A stretch of 64,000 nt of DNA from positions 5,766,001-5,830,000 of the forward strand of contig NZ_PHUG01000001.1 of NCBI RefSeq assembly GCF_002813325.1. The letters are read 5' to 3'. The DNA is from Janthinobacterium sp. 64 (lineage in GTDB: Bacteria > Pseudomonadota > Gammaproteobacteria > Burkholderiales > Burkholderiaceae_D). Shown piece after piece: positions 18,097 through 26,831 of this stretch. Below the pieces are notes generated by a model. The model did no database searches and had not been told where the DNA came from. It saw only the letters and a program-made list of their open reading frames with translations. How positions within the stretch are numbered: the first letter of the stretch is position 1; each line of letters begins with the position of its first letter. The translations under genes and the position numbers were made by a program.

Positions 18097-18443
18097 AGCA
18101 CGATAAATATAAAAAGGAGAGCATCATCGAGACCACCCTGTTTGGCCAGCCCCTGGACCTGGGCGACGCGCGCATCACCTACGACAGCCTGTCCCCGCTG
18201 GACTTGCGCCAGAGCGTGGACGTCCTCGTCGACGACCTGGGCGAAGACCTGCTGCAAATCACGTGCGCGAATGGCGACATCGTCGACGTGGGCTGGTATC
18301 CGGCCTGGAACGAACAGGGACGCTTGCGCGTGGTGGCCGTGCGGGGGCAGGACTGGGAAGCGCCTGTCTTCAGCGCCCGGCCGGAAAAAGATCCGCAGGC
18401 GCTGCTGGCCGCGCTGCGCGCCGCGCTGGCCAGCCTGGCATAA
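18093..18443 (+). CDS. Small unknown protein of the glpD-like operon
   Basis: 116 residues, start ATG 18093 overlapping the GlpD-like stop (ATGA). Charged N-terminus, then a compact alpha/beta-looking domain with 'DIVDVGWYPAWNEQG' and a helical end. No signal peptide, membrane segment or known motif. Tight coupling to both neighbours (3 bases to the kinase) argues that it is a real gene serving the same pathway, perhaps an accessory or regulatory subunit. No family recognised. Confidence 0.75.
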   Translation: MKHDKYKKESIIETTLFGQPLDLGDARITYDSLSPLDLRQSVDVLVDDLGEDLLQITCANGDIVDVGWYPAWNEQGRLRVVAVRGQDWEAPVFSARPEKDPQALLAALRAALASLA

Positions 18444-18446
18444 GCC

Positions 18447-20024
18447 ATGGCCTCCTTGGCGGGCGACGGCCCGTATATCCTTGCCATCGACAATGGCACG
18501 CAAAGCGTGCGTGCGCTGCTGTTCGACCGGGACGGCAATCTGGCGGCGAAGGCGCAAGTGTTCCTGGAAGCGTATTACTCCGACCACCCGGGCTGGGCCG
18601 AGCACGACGCCGACGGTTACTGGCAAGCCGTGTGCGCAGCGTGCCAGCAGCTGTGGCGCGGCACCGTCATTGAAAAATCGTCGGTCGCCGGCGTGGCCGT
18701 CACCACGCAGCGCGGCACGGTGGTCAACGTGGATGAAGAGGGACAAGCCCTGCGGCCCGCCATCACCTGGCTGGACCAGCGCAGCACGCGCGACATCCCC
18801 CAGCTGGCGCCGTGGTGGCGCGCGCTGTTTCGCGCCACGCGCCTCGATGGCACGATCGCGTATTTTCGCCGCGAAGCCGAGATCAACTGGATCAGCGCGC
18901 ACCAGCCCGACATCTGGCGCCGCACGCACAAATTCCTGCTGCTGTCGGGCTTTTTGAACCACCGCCTCTGCGGGCGCCACATCGATTCGACGGGCTCGCA
19001 GGTGGCGTACATCCCGTTCGACTACAAGCGCCACGCCTGGGCCGGGCGCTTCGACTGGAAGTGGCAGGCGCTGGCGATCAAGCCGTCCATGCTGCCCGAG
19101 CTGGTGGCGCCGGGCACGCGCATGGGTGCCATCACGGCAGCGGCCGCCGCGGCGACGGGCATTTTGGAAGGCACGCCTTTGCTGGCGGCGGCCGCCGACA
19201 AGGCGTGCGAAGTGCTGGGCGCCGGCTGCGTCGAACCGCATGTGGCGTGCCTGAGCTACGGCACCACGGCCACCATCAACACGACCAACCGCAAGTACGT
19301 GGAAGTGACGCGCTTCATTCCGCCGTATCCGGCCGCCATGCCGGGCGCCTACAGCACGGAAGTGCAGATTTTTCGCGGCTACTGGATGGTCAACTGGTTC
19401 AAGGAGCAGTTCGGCGACCGCGAACGGGCGGCGGCCGCCGAAGATGGCACGGGCCTGTCTGCCGAAGCGCTGTTCGACCGTTTGGTCGAGGCCGTGCCGC
19501 CTGGCTCCATGGGCTTGATGCTGCAGCCGTACTGGAGTCCCGGCATCAAGGTGCCGGGGCCGGAAGCGAAGGGCGCCATGATCGGCTTTGGCGACGTGCA
19601 CACGCGCGCGCACATCTACCGCGCCATCCTCGAAGGCCTCGCGTATGCGCTGCGCGAAGGCAAGGAGCGCATCGAGCGGCGTAGCGGCATGGCCATTACG
19701 GAGCTGCGCATCGCGGGCGGCGGCTCGCAAAGCGACGCGGCCATGCAGCTGACGGCCGACATCTTCGGCTTGCCGGCCGCGCGCGCCCACGTGTATGAGA
19801 GTTCGGGCCTGGGCGCGGCCATCGCCGCCAGCGTGGGCCTGGGCTGGCATGCGGACTTTCCCTCCGCCGTGCAGGCGATGACGCGCAAGGGCAAGGTATT
19901 CCATCCCCATCCCGAGCATCGCAAAATCTACGAGCAGCTGTACCGGCGCGTGTACCAGAAAATGTATGCGCGGCTGCAGCCGCTGTACCGCGAGATCGCC
20001 GACATTACCGGCTATCCGGAATAA
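18447..20024 (+). CDS. FGGY family carbohydrate kinase
   Basis: 525 residues. N-terminal phosphate loop 'ILAIDNGTQSVRALLFD', catalytic-Asp segment 'PAITWLDQRS', and C-terminal 'ELRIAGGGSQSDAAMQLTAD', the adenosine motif of FGGY kinases. The family phosphorylates glycerol, xylulose, ribulose and similar polyols with ATP. The N-terminal 'GTQSVR' variant separates it from classical GlpK and XylB. In this operon the simplest role is making glycerol-3-phosphate or DHAP for the two preceding flavoenzymes (inference). Last gene of the operon. Confidence 0.85.
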   Translation: MASLAGDGPYILAIDNGTQSVRALLFDRDGNLAAKAQVFLEAYYSDHPGWAEHDADGYWQAVCAACQQLWRGTVIEKSSVAGVAVTTQRGTVVNVDEEGQALRPAITWLDQRSTRDIPQLAPWWRALFRATRLDGTIAYFRREAEINWISAHQPDIWRRTHKFLLLSGFLNHRLCGRHIDSTGSQVAYIPFDYKRHAWAGRFDWKWQALAIKPSMLPELVAPGTRMGAITAAAAAATGILEGTPLLAAAADKACEVLGAGCVEPHVACLSYGTTATINTTNRKYVEVTRFIPPYPAAMPGAYSTEVQIFRGYWMVNWFKEQFGDRERAAAAEDGTGLSAEALFDRLVEAVPPGSMGLMLQPYWSPGIKVPGPEAKGAMIGFGDVHTRAHIYRAILEGLAYALREGKERIERRSGMAITELRIAGGGSQSDAAMQLTADIFGLPAARAHVYESSGLGAAIAASVGLGWHADFPSAVQAMTRKGKVFHPHPEHRKIYEQLYRRVYQKMYARLQPLYREIADITGYPE

Positions 20025-20042
20025 CTAGGCATTAAATCGTAT

Positions 20043-20057
20043 TGCGAATCATTCGCA
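20043..20057. promoter_or_regulatory. Fur box
   Basis: TGCGAAT-C-ATTCGCA is a perfect 7-1-7 palindrome of the proteobacterial Fur type, 215 bases upstream of the TonB receptor. It implies iron repression of that gene. Confidence 0.8.
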
Positions 20058-20271
20058 TCCGATATATGATGTGTTCCGCATTTCACTAAGGCAATTTATC
20101 CCGGTGACTGCAGTGCGCCGCCGGCCATGCGCCGGCGGCGTATCCGCGCGGGCAGAGTTCCGCCGCAACGCTTCCTTCAACGCCGCCGCTTGATCGTGCA
20201 CCGCCTGTCCTCTGCCCAGCATTTTCATTCCAGCAGCATCGAGCAGCAAGCAAACCCAGGCAAGGATAGCG
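20058..20271 (+). promoter_or_regulatory. Structured leader of the TonB receptor gene
   Basis: Between the Fur box and the start codon lies a GC-rich leader with a perfect 10-base stem CGCCGCCGGC (20116-20125) / GCCGGCGGCG (20131-20140) and a longer-range pairing GGGCAGAG (20150-20157) / CTCTGCCC (20210-20217). The B12-box sequence of cobalamin riboswitches is not visible. It may simply be a long 5' UTR, or an uncharacterised cis-regulatory RNA. Confidence 0.4.
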
Positions 20272-22545
20272 ATGAAGAGCAGCAGCAAACAAGGATGGAC
20301 CCCGCTGGCCGCCGCACTGGCGCTGGCATTGGGCGGTGCGCACGGCCCTGCGTGGGCGGCAGCGAAGGCTGACAAGGCCGAGAAGGCCGACGCCGTGCAG
20401 ATGCCCTCGATCAGCGTGTTTGGCGACGCCATCAGCGCCGGCACGGCCGGGCGTTCGTACATCAACAGCGCCGACATCGAGCGCCAGCAGGCCGACAATG
20501 TCGCTTCGCTGCTCGACACCTTGCCAGGCGTGGACCTGGCCGGCACGGCCCGTCCCAGCGGCCAGAGCCTCAATATCTGGGGTTTTAATAAAGTGCAGGA
20601 TGTGAAAGTCATCCTCGACGGCGTGCCCAAGGGCTTCGAGAAATACCGCCAGGGCTCCATCTTCATCGAGCCGGAACTGATCAAGCAGATCGAGGTGAAC
20701 AAGGGCGCGCATACGAGCTTGTATGGCAACGGCGGCTTCGGCGGCGTCATCACGGTCGAGACCAAGGATGCGCAAGACTTGCTGGAAGGCGGCGAGAGCG
20801 TGGGCGCCATGCTGAAGTATTCGCGCCATTCGAACAATGCGGAAAACGACGCCACCGTGGCCGTGTATGGCCGCACGCAAGACGGCCGCTTCGACGCGAT
20901 GGCCTTTACCACGCAGCGCAAGTCCGATGATTTGCGCAAACCCGATGGCAAGCCATTCCGCTTTTCCGCCATCGACGCGCCATCGAGCCTGGCCAAGCTG
21001 AACATCCGGCTGACGCCGGAGCAGCTCTTGACCCTGACGGCGATGAAGAGCGGCAGTTCGGGCTGGGGCCCGTTCGCGGCCATGGGCGAAGACGTGCCCA
21101 CGCCAACCGAGGCGGAAATCAAAAAATACGGGCTGGAAGAGGCGTGGCAGCGCAAGGCCGTGTACCGCGACCAGGACGACGACACGTATTCGGTGAAATG
21201 GCAGTACGCGCCGCAGAACAATCCATGGATCAAGCTGACGGCCAGCGCCGGCTATTCGCACACGGACCAGCATGACAAGCGCTTGCCATCGGCTTCGCTC
21301 GGTTCCTATCTGGGTTCGCTGGGCAACGAGAGCTGGGCTTCGTATGTGGACCGCATCGCCGAGGTGCGCAACGAGAGCGTGTTTAGCACGGGCGCCGTGT
21401 CGCACGTGCTGCAAACGGGCCTGCAGTGGCACAAGAACGTGCGCGATACCCTGATGTACTACCCGTCGTCGACGGCGCTGAAGGACCCCAGCTATAACTA
21501 CGGCTACTTCCAGCCCTACTACATGCCGGCCGGGCGCCAGGAAACCACGGGCCTGTACCTGCAGGATGCGATGACGTATGGCGACCTGACGCTGACGGCG
21601 GCGCTGCGCCACGACAGGGTCGTCTCCGAGGGCGTGCCGAACAAGGCGTCGCGCTACAACAGCCCGCTGCCGGCCGCCGGCCACGATTTCAGCGAGAAAG
21701 TGCATGCAGACTGGTCGCCCCGCCTGGGCCTGTTCTGGAAGGCGTCCGCCAGCATGGCGCTGTTCGGCGACTTGAGCCGCACCTGGCGCGCGCCGACCAT
21801 CGACGAGATGTATTCGAATGAATATTATGTGTCGCCGCGGCTCGGTTCATCGACGCCTGGCACCAGCCGCAACCTGGCCGTCGAGCGCGTGACGGCCGTG
21901 CGCGCGGGCGCCATGCTGCACCGCCAGAACGTCTTCATGGAGCGCGACGACGCGCAACTGCGCCTGACGGTCTACCGCAACCGCGTCAGCGACAATATCG
22001 GCCCGCGCCTGGGCATCCTGATCGAAGGCTATGTGCCGGGATCGGGCAAGGTGCCGCCGGCGCTGTCCGACTACCGCAACCTGGCAGGTTTCCACACGCA
22101 GGGCGTGGAGGTCGAATCCTATTACAACTCGCCGCGCCTGTTTGCCAGCGCTTCGCTGTCGAAGCAGCGCGGCACGCGCAGCGGTACCCAGCGCGACCCG
22201 TGGGGCCGGGACGAACCCGTATCGACGATTGCGCCGGACAAACTGATGGCGGGCCTGGGCTGGCGCATGCCCGACCTGGGCGCCAGCATGGGCTGGCAGG
22301 GCCGCTTCGTGGCGAAGCAGGAGCGCGTGCTGCCGGTGGGCAGCGTGTACCGCCTGCCGCCGTCGAAAGGCTATGCGCTGCATACCCTGTTCGCGTCGTG
22401 GAATGGCCGGCAAGGCGTGTGGCGCGGCACGGAAGTGCGGTTGACGGTTGATAATGTCTTTAACCGCAATTACATGCCGTATCTGAGCGAAGCGGTTACC
22501 GGCGTGGGGCGCAATGCGAAGCTGAGCGTGTCGCGTAAGTTTTGA
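20272..22545 (+). CDS. TonB-dependent receptor (haem/haemoglobin-type)
   Basis: 757 residues with signal peptide (1-29, ending 'GPAWA'). The plug domain (about 50-165) has 'VASLLDTLPGVDLAGTARPSG' around residues 78-98 and 'KGAHTSLYGNGGFGGVI'. A 22-strand-type barrel follows, ending in aromatic Phe ('LSVSRKF'), as outer-membrane proteins do. 'TWRAPTIDEMY' corresponds to the FRAP-like box of haem receptors, and the overall pattern resembles the haemoglobin/transferrin/lactoferrin receptor group. It imports iron or haem through TonB-ExbBD. The upstream Fur box agrees. Ligand not provable here. Confidence 0.88.
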   Translation: MKSSSKQGWTPLAAALALALGGAHGPAWAAAKADKAEKADAVQMPSISVFGDAISAGTAGRSYINSADIERQQADNVASLLDTLPGVDLAGTARPSGQSLNIWGFNKVQDVKVILDGVPKGFEKYRQGSIFIEPELIKQIEVNKGAHTSLYGNGGFGGVITVETKDAQDLLEGGESVGAMLKYSRHSNNAENDATVAVYGRTQDGRFDAMAFTTQRKSDDLRKPDGKPFRFSAIDAPSSLAKLNIRLTPEQLLTLTAMKSGSSGWGPFAAMGEDVPTPTEAEIKKYGLEEAWQRKAVYRDQDDDTYSVKWQYAPQNNPWIKLTASAGYSHTDQHDKRLPSASLGSYLGSLGNESWASYVDRIAEVRNESVFSTGAVSHVLQTGLQWHKNVRDTLMYYPSSTALKDPSYNYGYFQPYYMPAGRQETTGLYLQDAMTYGDLTLTAALRHDRVVSEGVPNKASRYNSPLPAAGHDFSEKVHADWSPRLGLFWKASASMALFGDLSRTWRAPTIDEMYSNEYYVSPRLGSSTPGTSRNLAVERVTAVRAGAMLHRQNVFMERDDAQLRLTVYRNRVSDNIGPRLGILIEGYVPGSGKVPPALSDYRNLAGFHTQGVEVESYYNSPRLFASASLSKQRGTRSGTQRDPWGRDEPVSTIAPDKLMAGLGWRMPDLGASMGWQGRFVAKQERVLPVGSVYRLPPSKGYALHTLFASWNGRQGVWRGTEVRLTVDNVFNRNYMPYLSEAVTGVGRNAKLSVSRKF

Positions 22546-22736
22546 TTAATTTTAGGAACAGCGGGCCGGAGACGCGGGCCTGAGAAAATGCCGATGGCGG
22601 CGTTGCAGCTTCCTTGCCGTACTTGCGTACTGTCTGCGTCGCTGCGCCTTGCCCTCGACATTTTTCAGGTCCGCTTGGCCCGGGGTGCCTTTGTTTGTGA
22701 CTTGGGCCTACTCCCGGTCCGTTGCATGTTCCGTTG
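22546..22736. other. Intergenic stretch between TonB receptor and GGDEF gene
   Basis: Non-coding by codon pattern. It contains GTACTTGCGTAC and several short inverted motifs, but no clean terminator with a T-run for the TonB receptor gene. It may hold a degenerate dispersed repeat; nothing definite. Confidence 0.35.
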
Positions 22737-22767
22737 AACTTCCAACTTCCAACTTCCAACTTCCAAC
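22737..22767. repeat. Heptamer tandem repeat AACTTCC x4.4
   Basis: Four perfect copies of AACTTCC followed by AAC, ending 1 base before the stop codon (22769-22771) of the convergent-strand GGDEF gene. A short sequence repeat of this kind is prone to slippage. Confidence 0.9.
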
Positions 22768-22768
22768 G

Positions 22769-24127
22769 TCAACGTAGAACCAATGCCTTGACCGTTTTCC
22801 ATGCCGTGCTGCCCGACTGCGTGGCGCAGACCTGGTTGCGGCCACCTTCCTTGGCCACGTACAGGGCGCGGTCGGCGGCGACGAACAGGGCTTCGCGGTC
22901 GTCCAGCTGGTGCGGGTGGATGGTCGCCACGCCGATGCTGACGGTGATCCACGGCGAGGTGGCGGAGCGCGGGTGCGGCAGTTGCAGTGCTTCGATGTGG
23001 GTGCGGATGGCTTCGGCCAGTTGCAGGGCGCCGTCGGCATCCGTGTCGGCGCACAGCATGACGAATTCCTCGCCGCCGTAGCGGGCTGCCAGGTCGCCCG
23101 GGCGGGCGGCATGCGAGGCGATCGCTTGCGCCACCTGCTGCAGGCAGCTGTCGCCGGCCGGATGGCCCAGGCTGTCGTTGTACAGCTTGAAATGGTCGAC
23201 GTCGAGCACCACCAGCGACAGGGCGCCGCCGCCGCGCACGGCGCGCTGCCACTCCTTTTCCAGGAAGCTGTCGAAATGCCGGCGGTTGGCGATCTGCGTC
23301 AGCGGGTCGAGGTAGGCGGCGCGCTGCAGCGCGTCTTCCGACTGCTTGTGGTGCGTGATGTCGTGCAGCAGGCCGATATACAGGGGCTGGCGCAGATACA
23401 TGGGCGTCAAGGTCAGGTCCATGCTCAGCGCCTCGCCATTGCGGTGGCGGATCGCCACTTCGCGCGTGCCGTGGTTGTGCGCCTTTTCCGGATTGGCCGC
23501 GTGCATGGCGAAGTAATCGAGATATTCCTGAGTCACCAGGGGGCTGAGCAGTTCAGCGATCGAGCGTCCGGCCAGTTCGTTTTCGCGGTAGCCCAGGTAC
23601 TGGTCGCAGGCCGGGTTGGTGTACTGGATGCGCCCGTCCGCTTCGATGATCAGCAAGCCTTCGGCCATGTTGTTGACGATGGTGCGCAGGCGCTCGGCCT
23701 GCTCCTGCTGGGTTTCATTGCTGCTGCGGATGTGCAGCTGGGCGCGCACGCGCGCGCACACTTCGGCCATGCGCAGCGGTTTGCTGATGTAGTCGACGGC
23801 GCCGCAGTCGAAACCGGCCACCACGTCTTCCGTCTCCGTCCTGGCGCTCATGAAGATGACGGGAATGCCCTGCGTCAGCGGATGCTGCTTGAGGCGGCGG
23901 CAGGTTTCGATGCCATCCATGTCCGGCATCAGCACGTCGAGCAGGATCAGGTCCGGATGGACGCGCTGGGCAATCGCCAGCGCCCGCTCGCCGGACGTGG
24001 CGACATAGGTTTGATAACCCTGTTCGCTCATCAGCTTGCGCAGCAGCTCAAGGTTGGCCGGCGCATCGTCGACAATCAAAATGGCGGCGTTGCGCCGCTG
24101 GGAATGCTCCACACTGCCTGGATTCAT
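22769..24127 (-). CDS. Response regulator with PAS and GGDEF domains (diguanylate cyclase)
   Basis: 452 residues: receiver domain (about 14-130; phospho-Asp in 'LILLDVLMPDMDG', Lys in 'YISKPLR'), PAS domain (about 145-265; 'GLLIIEADGRIQYTNPACDQYLGY'-type pattern near residue 160), and GGDEF domain (about 285-440) with intact active-site 'RYGGEEF'. It should make c-di-GMP when phosphorylated. The inhibitory-site RxxD before GGEEF is not evident. Single gene; its cognate kinase is not adjacent. The stop codon abuts the heptamer repeat. Confidence 0.93.
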   Translation of the reverse strand: MNPGSVEHSQRRNAAILIVDDAPANLELLRKLMSEQGYQTYVATSGERALAIAQRVHPDLILLDVLMPDMDGIETCRRLKQHPLTQGIPVIFMSARTETEDVVAGFDCGAVDYISKPLRMAEVCARVRAQLHIRSSNETQQEQAERLRTIVNNMAEGLLIIEADGRIQYTNPACDQYLGYRENELAGRSIAELLSPLVTQEYLDYFAMHAANPEKAHNHGTREVAIRHRNGEALSMDLTLTPMYLRQPLYIGLLHDITHHKQSEDALQRAAYLDPLTQIANRRHFDSFLEKEWQRAVRGGGALSLVVLDVDHFKLYNDSLGHPAGDSCLQQVAQAIASHAARPGDLAARYGGEEFVMLCADTDADGALQLAEAIRTHIEALQLPHPRSATSPWITVSIGVATIHPHQLDDREALFVAADRALYVAKEGGRNQVCATQSGSTAWKTVKALVLR

Positions 24128-24415
24128 TGCTTCCGGCCTTCTCGATGTACTCTGCGCTGCCAGCGATTACTGCATTTTCCGTGATGCTGACCGGGTTCAT
24201 TTGGATACAGCAGTCAAATCATACCGCCTTGCCAATTTTTTGGGTGGAAAAATCAACGTTGCGCGAGATGGTAAAATGGTATCTTTATGCTATTTTTAAG
24301 AAAAAATACACGCAGTTGCTGTCGCGAAGGCGGTTTTTGGACGAAAAAGACGCGTGCCCCCGGCGCCGGGGGCAGCAGTGACACGCCCCGCAGCTGCGGG
24401 GCGTGAAAGGAACCA
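24128..24415. other. 288-base region between the GGDEF gene and the aminotransferase
   Basis: The right part carries the terminator hairpins described separately. The left part must hold the promoter of the minus-strand GGDEF gene. It is AT-richer than its surroundings, with no further gene recognised. Confidence 0.5.
24341..24405 (-). terminator. Double-hairpin terminator of the aminotransferase gene
   Basis: Reading on the minus strand after the stop at 24416: a stem CACGCCCCGCAG/CTGCGGGGCGTG (24382-24405), a second stem GCCCCCGGC/GCCGGGGGC (24356-24373), then TCTTTTTCGT. The second hairpin with its T-run is the likely termination point. Confidence 0.8.
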
Positions 24416-25609
24416 TTACATTTTTGCGGCGATCAGTTTGCCCAGGATGGCGATGCCTTCGCGGATGCGTTCCGGCGGCACCGTCACGAACGACAGGCGC
24501 AGCGTGTGCGTGTCCGGCGTGTTCGCGTAGAACGGCGCACCCGGCACGAAGGCGACCTTGTTGGCGATGGCTTCATCGAGCAGTTTCATCGCGTCGATGT
24601 GCTTCGGCAGGGTGACCCAGATGAACATGCCGCCTTCCGGGCGGGTCCAGGTGACGCCGGCAGGGAAGTGCTCTTCCAGCGCCGACAGCATGGCCTGGCA
24701 CTGGTTGCCGTACAGGTTGCGGATGCTGGGGATATGCCGGTCCAGGAAGCCATCCTTGATGACTTCATGCACGACCATCTGCGTCAGCTGCGAGGTGTGC
24801 AGGTCGGCCGCCTGCTTGGCCAGTTCCAGGCGGCGCACCAGCGGCGCCGGCGCCACCACGTAGCCGAGGCGGATGCCGGGCGTGAGCACTTTCGAGAACG
24901 AACCCATATAGATCACGCCATCGGGATTCATGTTGATCATCTTCGGATACGGCTCGCCGCTGTAGCTCAGGGCGCCGTACGGATCATCCTCGATCAGCGG
25001 CAGGCCGTGGCGGGCGCAGGTTTCCACCAGTTCCACGCGGCGCGCCACGGACAGGCTGCGGCCCGTCGGGTTCTGGAAGTTCGGCAGCGCGTACAACAGG
25101 CGCGCGCCATCGGCGACGGGGTCGATCGACGACGGCACCAGGCCTTCGTCATCGGTGTCGACGGAAACGAATTCGGGACGGTAGACGGAAAACGCCTGCA
25201 GGGCGCCCAGGTAGCTGGGGGTTTCTACCAGCACCTTGCTGCCTTCGTCGATCAGGACCTTGCCCAGCAAGTCCAGCGCCTGCTGCGAGCCGGACGTCAT
25301 CAGTACCTGTTCCGGCATGATGGTGCTGCCATTGCCCGAGAGCGAATCGGCGATCCACTGGCGCAGCGGCAGGTAGCCGTCGGTGGGGCCGTATTGCAGG
25401 GCCACCTTGCCATTGTTCGACAGGACCTTGTCGAAGGCGGTCTTCATTTCTTCGACGGGGAAGGTGGCGGGCGAGGGCAGGCCGCCGGCAAACGAGATGA
25501 TCTCGGGACGCTGCGTGATCTTCAGGATTTCGCGGATGAACGAGCTTTGCAGCTGTTCCGCGCGTTCGGCAAAGCGCCATTGGATCGGATTCGGATTTTC
25601 AATTTTCAT
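24416..25609 (-). CDS. PLP-dependent aminotransferase (class I/II, LysN/2-aminoadipate type)
   Basis: 397 residues from ATG 25609. Fold-type I signatures: 'VLMTSGSQQALDLLGKVL' (PLP phosphate/stacking), 'ALPNFQNPTGRS', 'LIEDDPYGAL' with the pyridine-N Asp, and 'GSFSKVLTPGIRLGY' containing the Schiff-base Lys. The protein lacks a DNA-binding N-domain, so it is an enzyme of the LysN/aromatic aminotransferase-like group rather than a MocR regulator. It transfers amino groups between an amino acid and 2-oxoglutarate; exact substrate unknown. Its neighbours, an EamA exporter and a MocR regulator, suggest amino-acid homeostasis. Confidence 0.88.
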   Translation of the reverse strand: MKIENPNPIQWRFAERAEQLQSSFIREILKITQRPEIISFAGGLPSPATFPVEEMKTAFDKVLSNNGKVALQYGPTDGYLPLRQWIADSLSGNGSTIMPEQVLMTSGSQQALDLLGKVLIDEGSKVLVETPSYLGALQAFSVYRPEFVSVDTDDEGLVPSSIDPVADGARLLYALPNFQNPTGRSLSVARRVELVETCARHGLPLIEDDPYGALSYSGEPYPKMINMNPDGVIYMGSFSKVLTPGIRLGYVVAPAPLVRRLELAKQAADLHTSQLTQMVVHEVIKDGFLDRHIPSIRNLYGNQCQAMLSALEEHFPAGVTWTRPEGGMFIWVTLPKHIDAMKLLDEAIANKVAFVPGAPFYANTPDTHTLRLSFVTVPPERIREGIAILGKLIAAKM

Positions 25610-25786
25610 ACGAGTCTCACAGAAGATGCCGAGCTGCGCCGGCTGGATTTGTTGGCCCGCTTGTGGCGGTGCGTGCGCAAGCGGCGCCGGATAGGCGTCG
25701 CCATGGTGCTGCGGTATTGTACGGCTTGCACGCCGCTCTGCCCATCCGCACGCGCAAGGGCGTTGCAAATGGGCGTCAAGCCAGCC

Positions 25787-26704
25787 TTATTTCAGCTTGC
25801 GCCCGATGGCCACCACGGCGATCACGGCGCCGGCAAACAGCAGGCTTTCGCCCGTCAGTGGCTCGTGCAGCAGCACGGCCGCGCCCAGCAGGGTGAGGAA
25901 AGGCTGCAGCAACTGCGTCTGTCCCACGCGCGCCACGCCGCCCAGCGCCATGCCCCGGTACCAGAAAAAGAAGCCGATAAACATGGAAAACACGGAGATG
26001 TAGGCAAAGCCCAGCCAGGCCGCGCCGCTGGCCTGCGCCATCAGCGCGCGCTGCGGCCAGGCGTTCCACAGCACCACAGGCAGCACGAACGGCATGGCCA
26101 GCAGCAGCGCCCAGGAAATCACATGCTGGCCCGGCATCGCTTGCGCCAGGCGTCCGCCTTCCGCATAGCCGAGTGCCGCCAGCAGCACGGCGGCAAAGAT
26201 CAGCCAGTCTGCCAGGTGGAAGCTGCCGCCGCCCTGGCGCAGGGCGAACGCCACCACCAGCGCCGTGCCGAGCAGGGCCATCAGCCAGAATCCCGGCGAG
26301 GGGCGTTCCTTGCCGCGCAGCACGGCAAATACAGCCGTGGCCAGCGGCAAAATGCCCACCAGCACGGCGCCGTGCGAGGCGGGCAGGCTGCGCATGGCGA
26401 TCGACGTCAGCCACGGAAAGCCCAGCACGCAGCCCAGCGAGACGAGCGCCAGCGGCAGCCATTGCTCGCGCCGCGGCAGGGGCGCGCGCTGCTGCCACAG
26501 CCACAGGCCGGCCAGGCAGGCGGCCACCAGGGCGCGGCCCAGGGCGACAAAAGTGGGATCGAGTTCGGCCACGGCCAGGCGCGTGAAGGGCAGGGTCAGG
26601 CTGAAGAGGGCGACGGCGATCAAGCCTAGCAGCAACCCCTTGCGGTCATCGCTGAAGCGGGGCGGGTGGCTGGCAGAGGCGGCGGTGCGCGTGAGTGAAG
26701 ACAT
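25787..26704 (-). CDS. EamA/DMT superfamily transporter
   Basis: 305 residues from ATG 26704 (AGGAA upstream). Ten predicted hydrophobic helices in two EamA halves; 'RALVAACLAGLWLW' and 'SISVFSMFIGFFFWYRGMAL'-like segments (the sequence reads 'YISVFSMFIGFFFWYRGM') match the YdcZ/RhaT-like drug/metabolite exporters. Inner-membrane export of an amino acid or metabolite is expected. Divergent from a MocR regulator with a 127-base shared promoter region containing a perfect inverted repeat, the usual regulator/target layout. Confidence 0.88.
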   Translation of the reverse strand: MSSLTRTAASASHPPRFSDDRKGLLLGLIAVALFSLTLPFTRLAVAELDPTFVALGRALVAACLAGLWLWQQRAPLPRREQWLPLALVSLGCVLGFPWLTSIAMRSLPASHGAVLVGILPLATAVFAVLRGKERPSPGFWLMALLGTALVVAFALRQGGGSFHLADWLIFAAVLLAALGYAEGGRLAQAMPGQHVISWALLLAMPFVLPVVLWNAWPQRALMAQASGAAWLGFAYISVFSMFIGFFFWYRGMALGGVARVGQTQLLQPFLTLLGAAVLLHEPLTGESLLFAGAVIAVVAIGRKLK

Positions 26705-26754
26705 GGGTTTCCTGGTGCGTGCGATAAGGGAAAGGCATGGATTTGTGTGATCCA

Positions 26755-26783
26755 TACTGCTATCCTAGGCGTGAATAGCAGTA
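26755..26783. promoter_or_regulatory. Candidate MocR operator
   Basis: Perfect inverted repeat TACTGCTAT - 11 bases - ATAGCAGTA in the eamA/mocR intergenic region. CATACTG also occurs twice (26753-26759 and 26815-26821). Spacing is compatible with a dimeric regulator acting on both promoters. Confidence 0.55.
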
Positions 26784-26831
26784 CAGTACAAATACACTTT
26801 CACGCATAATTTCACATACTGTAATGGTCAT

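Noticed and set aside
20058..20271. Cobalamin riboswitch in the TonB receptor leader
   Set aside because: No B12-box-like sequence is visible, and the Fur box indicates iron or haem control.
22737..22767. Repeat array as a CRISPR
   Set aside because: Units are 7 bases with no spacers and no cas genes nearby; it is a simple tandem repeat.
24127..24381. Small plus-strand gene between the GGDEF and aminotransferase genes
   Set aside because: Low-complexity translation, no ribosome site, and it runs through the terminator hairpin region.
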